NCBI RefSeq assembly: GCF_000092905.1
Contig: NC_014098.1
Span: forward strand, 2,418,001-2,482,000
Length of the DNA stretch: 64,000 bases
DNA from: Kyrpidia tusciae DSM 2912
Lineage (GTDB): Bacteria > Bacillota > Bacilli > Kyrpidiales > Kyrpidiaceae
Reading direction: 5' to 3'
The notes beneath the pieces are model-generated. The model saw nothing but the letters and a program-made list of their open reading frames with translations. It made no database searches and was not told the DNA's origin. Position 1 is the first letter of the stretch. Each line of letters begins with the position of its first letter. The position numbers and the translations under genes are program-made. This document shows, piece after piece, positions 55,159-63,091 of this stretch.

Positions 55159-56304
55159 ATGCATCCATTTACCCGCGAGCACGATGAATTGCGCAGTGCC
55201 ATTCGGCAATTCCTGCAGAAAGAGATCGCCCCCCACGTCGAGGAGTGGGAGCGGGCGGAGCAGGTGCCCCGGACCGTGCTGCGCAAGATGGGCGAACTCG
55301 GCTATTTTGGCTTGAATATTGCAGAAGAGTATGGAGGAGGTGGGGAAAATCCCTTGGCAGAAGCGGTGCTGCATGAAGAACTCGGCCGGCTCAACGCCTC
55401 GGGATTCGCGGGCACCGTGGGCGTCCACATCGGCATCGCCATGCGCCCGGTCTATCGCTTCGGCACCGAAGAACAAAAACAAGCCTACGTGGTCCCCGGG
55501 GTTCAAGGAGAAAAAATCGGGGCCCTGGCCATCACCGAACCCGGGGCGGGATCGGATGTGGCGGCCATCCGGACCAAAGCGGTGCGGGAGGGCGACGGTT
55601 ACGTCCTTTCCGGAAACAAAATCTTCATCACCAACGGGGTCTATGCGGATTTTTACGTGGTGGCGGCAAAAACCAATCCCGAGGCCGGGCACCGGGGAGT
55701 ATCGTTGTTCATCGTCGACCGGGACGCACCGGGGTTTCACGTTCAGCGTAAATTGGAGAAGGTCGGCCATCACGCCTCCGATACCGCGGAGCTGTTTTTC
55801 GACGACTGCCGCATTCCCGCCGACCGGCTGCTCGGGGAAGAAAATCGAGGATTCTACCTGGTGATGCAAAATTTTCAATGGGAACGCCTGATGATCGCTC
55901 TGCAGACCTTGGGCACCGCCCAGGCGGCCTTAGATATGGCCGTGGAGTACGCGAAAACCCGTCAGCAGTTCGGCGGCCCCCTCACCCAGTTCCAGGTCAT
56001 TCGCCACCGGCTGGTGGACATGGCGGTGGAAGTGGAAAAGGCCCGCCAACTGACCTACCACGCCTTGGATCTGTACGCCCGGGGGATCGACGCCGTCGCA
56101 GAAACCTCCATGGCCAAGCTCACCGCCACGGAAACGGCCTGCAAAGTTGCAGACGAAGCGCTGCAGATTCACGGGGGATACGGGTATATGAACGAATATC
56201 CGATCCAGCGGGCCTGGCGGGACATGCGGGTCACCCGGATCTACGGCGGGACGAGCGAAATCATGAAAGAGATTATCGCCAAACGGATGGGACTCCTCCC
56301 CTAA
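55159..56304 (+). CDS. Acyl-CoA dehydrogenase (LCAD-like)
   Basis: A 381-residue FAD enzyme introducing a trans-2 double bond into acyl-CoA. Signature motifs are GALAITEPGAGSDVA and the C-terminal IYGGTSEIMKE. The position that carries the catalytic Glu in medium/short-chain enzymes is Gly here; instead FQWERLMIA has a Glu on the helix used by long-chain and isovaleryl-CoA dehydrogenases. The ATG follows AAAGGAG. It is divergent from the B12 operon and stands alone, without etfAB. Confidence 0.92.
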   Translation: MHPFTREHDELRSAIRQFLQKEIAPHVEEWERAEQVPRTVLRKMGELGYFGLNIAEEYGGGGENPLAEAVLHEELGRLNASGFAGTVGVHIGIAMRPVYRFGTEEQKQAYVVPGVQGEKIGALAITEPGAGSDVAAIRTKAVREGDGYVLSGNKIFITNGVYADFYVVAAKTNPEAGHRGVSLFIVDRDAPGFHVQRKLEKVGHHASDTAELFFDDCRIPADRLLGEENRGFYLVMQNFQWERLMIALQTLGTAQAALDMAVEYAKTRQQFGGPLTQFQVIRHRLVDMAVEVEKARQLTYHALDLYARGIDAVAETSMAKLTATETACKVADEALQIHGGYGYMNEYPIQRAWRDMRVTRIYGGTSEIMKEIIAKRMGLLP

Positions 56305-56316
56305 AAGCAGCAGAGA

Positions 56317-56358
56317 GGGGGATGTGACCAAACCCTCAACGGTAGTCACGGATCCCCC
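56317..56358. other. Long imperfect hairpin at convergent gene ends
   Basis: GGGGGATGTGAC (56317-56328) can pair with GTCAC (56345-56349) and ATCCCCC (56352-56358), with a 2-nt bulge. It has no T-run. It lies between the acyl-CoA dehydrogenase stop and the recD2 end and could act as a weak bidirectional terminator. Confidence 0.35.
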
Positions 56359-58571
56359 GGATCTGCCCCTCGCCCCCTGCTGTATACTTGAATCTTCTCG
56401 GTCAGCCGGGTGTTGCGCAACACCGGCCGGGTGTTGCGCACCGCCAGGCCCAGGGCCCGGGGCATGCCGATCAACCCACAGAGCTTCTTTGCCCGGGTGA
56501 TCCCCGTGTAAAGCAGGTTTCGGTACAGCAAAATGTAATGGCTCGTGGTCATGGGGATCAGCACCACGGGATATTCGCCGCCCTGGCTTTTGTGAATCGT
56601 AATGGCATAGGCGTGGCGCACCTGATCCCACTCGTCCCGCTCGTATTCGTGAAGGGCGTCGCCGAATCGAATCAGCAGCACCCCTTCCTCGGGGTCCACG
56701 TCTTCGATCAGGCCGATTTCGCCGTTAAACACCTCTTTCTCATAATCGTTGCGCATCTGTATCACTTTGTCGCCCACCCGCCAGGCCCGCTCGCCCTTGC
56801 GACCGAAGGGGATTTCCTTTTTGCCCCTTTGCCGGGGGTTCATCAGCTGCTGCAGTCGAATGTTCAACGCCTCGGTGCCAAGCTCCCCCTTTTTGGTGGG
56901 ACTCAGCACCTGGATATCGGCGGGCGAGTAACCCTCCGCCAGGAGATTTTGCACCGCCTGCTCCAGACGAACGGCGATGGCCCCATTCGTTTCAGCCGTC
57001 GTGGCCCCGGATACCTCGACAAACCAAAAGTCCCCGCCCTGGCGGGGCAACTCCCCTTGGAGCACCCGGTGGGCATTGACCACGATGTTGCTCTCCCTGG
57101 CCTGTCGGAAAATCACATCGAGCCGGACGCTGGGCACTCCGGCCTGAATCAGGTCGTGCAACACATGTCCCGGACCCACCGACGGCAACTGGTCCACATC
57201 CCCGACCAGAATCACCCCGGCGTCCCCGGCGGCCCGGACCAATTTGTCCGCCAGCAGGATATCCATCATCGACGTCTCATCGACGATAATCAGATCATAC
57301 GGGAGGGGATTCTCCTCGTCAAACTGGGCGATTCCTTCCACCCGCATGCCTAAGAGCCGGTGCACCGTGGCAGCCGGAAATCCCGAGACTTCTTCCAGCC
57401 TTCGGGCGGCCCGGCCCGTGGGCGCCGCCATGCCCACCTTGGTCTGGGGGTTCAATTGTTGCCGGCACCACAGGATCGCCCGAACCGTCGTGGTCTTTCC
57501 GGTCCCCGGCCCGCCGGTCAGAATCAAGAGAGGACTGGCCATGGCCGTTCGAACCGCTTCCCGCTGGGTGAGCGACAGGGTCACCCCGGACTCCCGCTCG
57601 TAGGACTGGATCAAATCATCCAGCCCGGCCGACTGCAGAGCGGCCACCCGGAGCCGGTCCGCCGCCCACCGGGCCACCTGTTCCTCGGCTTCCCACAAAG
57701 ACGCCAGATAGACCCGATCCTCTTCTTGCCGGATTTGCCCCTCCCGCGCCAAGGTCCCGGCGGCTCCCTCGAACCGATCGGCCTCCCACGGCTCACCGTC
57801 CATGCCGGCCAGCATCTCCGCCGTTTTCGCCAGCCAAAAGGCCCGGTCTAACCAACAGTGGCCTTCGGTGGTTGAGCCCGCCAGGGTATGCAACAGCGCA
57901 CTTTGAAGGCGAAACGGACTGTCGGTCGAGATGCCCAACCTCCGGGCGACCCCGTCCGCCTGGCCAAACCCGATGCCGGCCACCCCCGCCAAAAGATACG
58001 GATTACGCCGGATATCCTCGAGGCACCCTTCCCCCAACACCCGGTATACCCGCATGGCGGCACCCGGGCTAATGCCCAGGGCCATCAATTGCCCCAGCAC
58101 CTTCTGGACCCCGTGATGCGCCCGAACCTGCTTAACGATCGACTGCGCCTTCTCCGGCGACAACCCTTGAATCCCCGCCAAGGCTGCCTCCCCGTGATCG
58201 AGGATCGCGCCCACCGCCCCGGGGCCGAGGGCGGCGACAATCCTTCGGGCCAATCGCCTGCCCACCCCCTCCAGCCGCCGGAACAACTGGATGGCCACCT
58301 CTCGGTCGGTGGGCAGCGGTTTATTCCATCCCGTAACCTGAAGTTGCCGGCCGTAGCGCGGATGCTCCGCCCAGTGACCCGTCACTTCCAGGGCCTCCCC
58401 TTCGCCTTGGGAAAAATATACATGCCCCGTACAACTGATCACGCCCTCGGAGGTTTTCAGGCGGAACACGGCAAATCCCGTCTCTTCATTTCGGAAGACC
58501 ACCCGCTCCACCGTACCGGAAGCGGTCACCTCCTCGGCTTCCGGGCGGGCCAATCGATCCTCTCCGTTCAA
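56346..58571 (-). CDS. recD2: RecD2-type ATP-dependent DNA helicase
   Basis: A 741-residue superfamily 1B helicase. The N-terminal RecD2 region with OB-like start (SGTVERVVFRNEETGFAVFRL) and HhH repeats precedes the motor. Walker A is GGPGTGKTTT, motif II VDETSMMD, and later motifs GDVDQLPSVGPG, MRNDYEKEVFNGEIG and YAITIHKSQGGEYPVVLIP. The start is TTG at 58571, overlapping the stop of the upstream gene (TTGA), with AGGAGG 10 nt before. RecD2 acts in DNA repair and replication-fork handling outside RecBCD. Confidence 0.92.
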   Translation of the reverse strand: MNGEDRLARPEAEEVTASGTVERVVFRNEETGFAVFRLKTSEGVISCTGHVYFSQGEGEALEVTGHWAEHPRYGRQLQVTGWNKPLPTDREVAIQLFRRLEGVGRRLARRIVAALGPGAVGAILDHGEAALAGIQGLSPEKAQSIVKQVRAHHGVQKVLGQLMALGISPGAAMRVYRVLGEGCLEDIRRNPYLLAGVAGIGFGQADGVARRLGISTDSPFRLQSALLHTLAGSTTEGHCWLDRAFWLAKTAEMLAGMDGEPWEADRFEGAAGTLAREGQIRQEEDRVYLASLWEAEEQVARWAADRLRVAALQSAGLDDLIQSYERESGVTLSLTQREAVRTAMASPLLILTGGPGTGKTTTVRAILWCRQQLNPQTKVGMAAPTGRAARRLEEVSGFPAATVHRLLGMRVEGIAQFDEENPLPYDLIIVDETSMMDILLADKLVRAAGDAGVILVGDVDQLPSVGPGHVLHDLIQAGVPSVRLDVIFRQARESNIVVNAHRVLQGELPRQGGDFWFVEVSGATTAETNGAIAVRLEQAVQNLLAEGYSPADIQVLSPTKKGELGTEALNIRLQQLMNPRQRGKKEIPFGRKGERAWRVGDKVIQMRNDYEKEVFNGEIGLIEDVDPEEGVLLIRFGDALHEYERDEWDQVRHAYAITIHKSQGGEYPVVLIPMTTSHYILLYRNLLYTGITRAKKLCGLIGMPRALGLAVRNTRPVLRNTRLTEKIQVYSRGRGADPGDP

Positions 58572-59383
58572 CCGACCAGCGCCTCCTGAATGCGCCGCAA
58601 TTTGTCCACATCTTTCTCATAGGCGATGAGGACCCCGTCCGCATAGGCCGCCCCCACCCGGGCCGCCTTCTCCAGCTTCGCCTCCTCGACGCCGAGACCG
58701 TAGAGTTCCAGATACCACGGGTGCCCCCCGAGCCGATCCCGGAATCCCTGGGCCAGGACCTCCAGCCAGTACGTCGTCGTGTAGGCCAGATCATAGATGG
58801 GCACCACAAACACGTCCACCCACTGCTTCATCCGGTCCACGTCGATGCCGAATCGCCTCTCCAGATGCCCGGGATAAGGATCGGGAAACAGCGTAAAATA
58901 CAGCGTCCCGGCCACCGACGACCGCGCCCGGGCGACAAAATCCGCTAACCTAGCCATCCGATAGGTCTCCAGGTCCAGGCCGGCTTTCCGGCGTCCGGCC
59001 TCGCAGGCCGCGCACTGACAGTAACCCTCCCGGGCAAAGGTCACATCGTCCAGCCGAAAGCCCTCTGGACCCGACTGCGCCGCCGCATCCCTCACCCACT
59101 CCAGGGCCAGGGTCTCCACTTCGGGCCGGCTCGGACAGAGGCAGTCCCAGTCAAAATATGGCTGGTCTCTCGTCGCCCGCTGTCCTCCGGGACCCACCTG
59201 GACCCACTCGGGATGCGCTTTTGCCACCCGATTGTCGGCAAAACAACTCACCATAGGAATCGATCCCGCCACCGGCTCCCGGTGAGCCCCGCCGACGTCT
59301 TTGACTTCCCAGAAAGCCGGCCGGAACTGGCCGACGTGATCCGCATACCGGGTGACCACCCCGAACACCTTTTGATTCCCCAT
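58568..59383 (-). CDS. TIM-barrel protein of unknown function coupled to recD2
   Basis: A 271-residue cytosolic protein that I cannot assign firmly. It looks like a glycosidase-type barrel: motifs PEWVQVGPGGQRATRDQP, FDWDCLCPSRPEVETLALEW, GFRLDDVTFAREGYCQCAACEAG and WVDVFVVPIYDLAYTTTYW. A CxCxxC-like cysteine cluster (CQCAAC) sits in the middle. The arrangement resembles predicted glycosyl hydrolase-like proteins. GGAGGTGCGAGA precedes the ATG. Its stop overlaps the recD2 start, which suggests coordinated production. Confidence 0.6.
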   Translation of the reverse strand: MGNQKVFGVVTRYADHVGQFRPAFWEVKDVGGAHREPVAGSIPMVSCFADNRVAKAHPEWVQVGPGGQRATRDQPYFDWDCLCPSRPEVETLALEWVRDAAAQSGPEGFRLDDVTFAREGYCQCAACEAGRRKAGLDLETYRMARLADFVARARSSVAGTLYFTLFPDPYPGHLERRFGIDVDRMKQWVDVFVVPIYDLAYTTTYWLEVLAQGFRDRLGGHPWYLELYGLGVEEAKLEKAARVGAAYADGVLIAYEKDVDKLRRIQEALVG

Positions 59384-59463
59384 TCTCGCACCTCCGCTCC
59401 GTCCCGCACCGGGCGGGATCTTTCCCCTTCTCCCGCCCCGGCGATCAGTGCGGTTTCCCGGCC

Positions 59464-61266
59464 TCAGGACCCGGCAAAACTTTTTTCCAACTCGGCCACC
59501 GTTTCCTCAAACACCTGCAGCGCCTGGCGCACCGGTTCCGGGGATCTCATATCCACCCCGGCCTTCGCCAACACCTCCAGGGGATAGTCGGAACTGCCGG
59601 CGGACAGGAAGTCGAGATAGCGCCGGACGGCCGGCTCCCCTTCCTCCAGAATTCGCCTGGACAGGGCCGTGGCCGCCGAAAAGCCCGTGGCGTATTTGTA
59701 CACGTAAAAAGCCGTGTAAAAGTGCGGAATCCGGGCCCATTCCCAGGCAATCTGTTCATCGATCACCGCTTCGGCCCCGTAGTAGGTTTCGTTCAGCCGA
59801 CGATACGTGTCGCACATCCAATGTGAAGTCAGGGCGTGGCCCGCTTCCACCGCCTCATGGGTGAGCTTTTCGAACTCCGCAAACATCACCTGGCGAAACA
59901 CCGTGGTGCGGAATTGCTCGAGGTGGTGGTTCAACAAATACCTCCGCATCGCCTCATCCGGGGTATTTTTTAAGAGATGATGCAGCAGCAACGATTCGTT
60001 GCAGGTCGATGCAACTTCGGCGACAAAGATGGAGTACCCGCCGTACACGTACGGTTGATGCGCATACGTATAATGGCTGTGCATCGCGTGGCCCATTTCG
60101 TGGGCGAGGGTGAACACGTTGTCGATGTTCGGCTGCCAATTCAACAACACGTAAGGATGGGTGCCGTACGCCCCCCATGAATAGGCGCCCCCTCGCTTGC
60201 CCCGGTTCTCGTGAACATCGATCCAGCGAGAGGCGAAAGCATCCCGCATCACGCCGAGGTACTCCTCCCCCATGGGCGCAAGCCCTTCCAACACCGTCTT
60301 TTTCGCCTCGTCGAAGGAGACCTCCCGGTGGATCTCGGGCACGAGGGGCACATACAGATCGTACATGTGTAAATCATTTAGGCCCAGCACTTTTTTGCGC
60401 AAGCGCAGGTATCGGTGAAGGGCCGGCAAAAACTCGTGCACGGCGGCGATGAGGCTGTCGTACACCTCCACCGGGACCCGGTCGTCGTCCAGAGCCGCTT
60501 CCAGGGAAGAACTGTATTTCCTCACCCGGGCGTAAAAGACATCTTTTTTGACACTGGCGTGATACGTCGCTGACAGGGTGTTCAGACGTTCTTTGTACGC
60601 CGCATAAAAAGCGGTAAAGGCGTCTTGCCGCACCCGGCGGTCCTGGCTCTCCAGGAACTGACTGTAGCGGCCCTTGGTCAATTCCACCTCCCGGCCATGC
60701 TCGTCCCGGATCGTCGGCAGACGCAGGTCCGCGTCGTCCACCATACTGAAAATCGTCGTCGGGCCCTGGGCGATTTCGCTGACCTGAGCGAGAATGGCCT
60801 CTTCTGCCGCTGAGAGCACATGGGGCTTTCGCCGGAGAATATCGTCCAGTTTGTGTCGATACAGGGCCAAATCCGAGTGACTGTCGATGTAGCCCTGCAC
60901 GACCCCGGCGTCCCCGGCGAGAATCTCGGGCACGACAAAGGAGAAGGCCCCGGCCAGGCGGGCGGCGAGCCCCTGGGCCCGGTCAGCCAAGGCGAGATAT
61001 GTACTGTTGGTGGTATCCTCGTCTTTGCGCATATGGGAATAGGCATAAAGCCTTTCCAACTTGAGGGACAGATCGTCTTCCAGGCGAAGAACGGCGAGGA
61101 GGGTCTCCGCCGATTCCAAGACCCGCCCGCGAAAGGCCTCCACTTCCCCCAAGCGGCTCTGCACATCCTGAAACTCCCGCTCCCAGGCCTGATCATCGGG
61201 ATACAGATCTTCCAGTTTCCACGTATCCTCCACCGGAATTTCCGCCCGTGACCGCACTGTCGTCAT
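59464..61266 (-). CDS. pepF: Oligoendopeptidase F
   Basis: A 600-residue M3 metallopeptidase cleaving oligopeptides of about 7-17 residues in the cytosol. The zinc motif HEMGH is at 389-393, with the third ligand probably Glu417 in FVAEVASTCNE. EDTWKLEDLYPDDQAWE at the start and HEAVEAGHALTSHWM-like segments are typical. I chose ATG 61266, with GGGAGGG upstream, over a longer frame reaching 61473. Confidence 0.95.
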   Translation of the reverse strand: MTTVRSRAEIPVEDTWKLEDLYPDDQAWEREFQDVQSRLGEVEAFRGRVLESAETLLAVLRLEDDLSLKLERLYAYSHMRKDEDTTNSTYLALADRAQGLAARLAGAFSFVVPEILAGDAGVVQGYIDSHSDLALYRHKLDDILRRKPHVLSAAEEAILAQVSEIAQGPTTIFSMVDDADLRLPTIRDEHGREVELTKGRYSQFLESQDRRVRQDAFTAFYAAYKERLNTLSATYHASVKKDVFYARVRKYSSSLEAALDDDRVPVEVYDSLIAAVHEFLPALHRYLRLRKKVLGLNDLHMYDLYVPLVPEIHREVSFDEAKKTVLEGLAPMGEEYLGVMRDAFASRWIDVHENRGKRGGAYSWGAYGTHPYVLLNWQPNIDNVFTLAHEMGHAMHSHYTYAHQPYVYGGYSIFVAEVASTCNESLLLHHLLKNTPDEAMRRYLLNHHLEQFRTTVFRQVMFAEFEKLTHEAVEAGHALTSHWMCDTYRRLNETYYGAEAVIDEQIAWEWARIPHFYTAFYVYKYATGFSAATALSRRILEEGEPAVRRYLDFLSAGSSDYPLEVLAKAGVDMRSPEPVRQALQVFEETVAELEKSFAGS

Positions 61267-61354
61267 TCGGATCCCTCCCGTCGATTTTGCCAAACCTTTC
61301 TTTTCGGCCGACACCTCTAGTGTAACGCCGGAGCGGGGATGAATGCGGAAGCCG

Positions 61355-62218
61355 TCAAGGCTTGGGGCCCCGACCCACCGGGCGGCCGGGGTCCGCGCAC
61401 CACTCGCTCCAACTGCCCACATACACCCGGGCACCGGAGATCCCGGCGATTTCCAGAGCCAACAGGTTGGCACAGGCGGTTACCCCAGAACCGCAATAGA
61501 CGATAAGTTCCCGCTCTCCAGTGACGCCGGAGAACCGGCGGCGCTGCTCCTCGGGACGTTTCCACCGCCCGTCCTCGTCGACGCCGTCTTTCCAGTAGAT
61601 GTTGACAGCCCCGGGGATATGACCGCCCACCGGATCAATGGTCTCCTGTTCCCCAGTGTACCGCTCGGGCGCCCGGGAGTCGATCAAGAGGGCCCCAGGG
61701 GCTTGCCCAGACACCACCCGGGACACGTACTCGGCGTCCACCATCATCTCCGGTCGCACCCGGGGGACGAAATTCGCCGGGGCTGGCGTCGGAATCTCCA
61801 GGGTAACCGGATACCCCGCCTTTTGCCACTCCGCATAGCCGCCATCCAACACCCGAACCTGCTCATGACCAAGGTAGCGAAGCGTCCACCACAACCGGGC
61901 CGCGAATTCACCGGTTTGGTCGTCGTAGGCCACAACTACAGTCCCGGAGCCGATCCCCGCCTCGCTGAACACCCGGGCCAGCCGGTCCGGGTCCGCCAAT
62001 GGGTGGCGCCCACCCTGTCCTTTCGGTCCGCACAGATCGCGCTCCAGGTGAAGGTACACCGCACCAGGAATGTGCCCCTCGCGATACCGCGCCTCCCCGG
62101 CGTCCGGCTCGTTCAACGTAAACCGGCAGTCCATCACCGCCACATCCGGGCTTCCGATCCGCTCTTTTAGCCACTGGACGCTCACCAGCGGCCCGTCTTT
62201 CGCAGACCCTGTGCTCAT
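61355..62218 (-). CDS. sseA: 3-mercaptopyruvate/thiosulfate sulfurtransferase
   Basis: A 287-residue tandem rhodanese. The N-terminal domain is inactive (no Cys in the loop) and the C-terminal domain has Cys242 in CGSGVTACA; the CGSGVT loop is more like 3-mercaptopyruvate sulfurtransferase than classical rhodanese. HIPGAVYLHLE and HIPGAVNIYW are the paired family motifs. The ATG at 62218 follows GGAGGGGGG. Confidence 0.92.
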   Translation of the reverse strand: MSTGSAKDGPLVSVQWLKERIGSPDVAVMDCRFTLNEPDAGEARYREGHIPGAVYLHLERDLCGPKGQGGRHPLADPDRLARVFSEAGIGSGTVVVAYDDQTGEFAARLWWTLRYLGHEQVRVLDGGYAEWQKAGYPVTLEIPTPAPANFVPRVRPEMMVDAEYVSRVVSGQAPGALLIDSRAPERYTGEQETIDPVGGHIPGAVNIYWKDGVDEDGRWKRPEEQRRRFSGVTGERELIVYCGSGVTACANLLALEIAGISGARVYVGSWSEWCADPGRPVGRGPKP

Positions 62219-62269
62219 CCGACATCCCCCCTCCTTCAGATTGTCGGCCCAAGGCCGAGGTCAGCGGCG

Positions 62270-62416
62270 TCAAGGTTCCTCCAAGCGTTCGGGCGGCAAG
62301 GTGTGATCCAGGGCGGCCATCATCCCGGCGGCGTACTCCCGGGCAGATTCCTTGGCCGCCCGGACCCCATCCCCCCACTCCTCCATCGGTCGCGCCAAGG
62401 ACTCCACGAGCGCCAA
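62270..62416 (-). CDS. Possible 48-residue ORF in the sseA upstream region
   Basis: The 343 bp between sseA and the 4-TM gene hold one short minus-strand frame from TTG 62416. It encodes a charged helical peptide (MEEWGDGVRAAKESAREY). There is no good ribosome binding site, so it may be a remnant or noncoding. Nothing else is visible there apart from a possible TACAAT -10 for the 4-TM gene near 62528. Confidence 0.2.
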   Translation of the reverse strand: MALVESLARPMEEWGDGVRAAKESAREYAAGMMAALDHTLPPERLEEP

Positions 62417-62561
62417 ATCTCATTCAAATGACGTCACGACTTGTGCCACATCGGTCCCTCCATGACAAATCCCGCACAACTGCGATCTTTTTCATTCTAC
62501 CACGGGACGATAGGTGTGAGAATCCGATACAATGGAAGAATAAGTATCCGGAGGGTTGCCC

Positions 62562-62984
62562 ATGACGGCTTTTTATATCATTCTCGCCTTTCATCTGGCT
62601 GCGGTAGCGGTGAAATTGGGAGTGTTGCTCTATGTGCCCCGCCTCAAAGAGGTGGGCCAGGTTCGGGCGTTTCTATCCACCTATCGCCGACTGGACTGGA
62701 TCACCGACTGGGTACTATGGCTGACCGGGGCGGGATTTTTCCTCGTCACATCCTGGCGCTATCTGCTTCAGCTCTGGCTGCTCGTCTCCATGCTGATCTA
62801 CATGATCATTTTTATCCTCATCAAAGTCGTGGTGGTGGGCGGGATGAAAAAGGTCGCCGCCACCAAGAAGTTGCACGCTTATGAGGAAGTCAGCAAGCTC
62901 CGTTTTGAAAATGTCTGCACCATTGTGTCGGTGGTGGGACTTTTGGGAATCATCGCCTACCTGATGGTGACCAAGCCCTTTTGA
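62562..62984 (+). CDS. Four-TM membrane protein, unknown
   Basis: A 140-residue protein with four hydrophobic segments (about 3-25, 45-64, 69-92, 117-136). His11 in the first segment and a loop with Arg/Tyr might suit cofactor binding, recalling small CopD/DUF2269-like four-helix membrane proteins; this is weak. The ATG at 62562 has GGAGGG 6 nt upstream. It lies about 107 bp before the type III PKS gene on the same strand. Confidence 0.65.
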   Translation: MTAFYIILAFHLAAVAVKLGVLLYVPRLKEVGQVRAFLSTYRRLDWITDWVLWLTGAGFFLVTSWRYLLQLWLLVSMLIYMIIFILIKVVVVGGMKKVAATKKLHAYEEVSKLRFENVCTIVSVVGLLGIIAYLMVTKPF

Positions 62985-63091
62985 TCCCGGGCCATACCGA
63001 GCTCCCTGCGGTCGGTGCATGAAACGATACCCGGAGGGGGATCCTCACGGAGACGGGTTTCGTTTTCGCCAGACAGAGAGGAGAGGTGACC

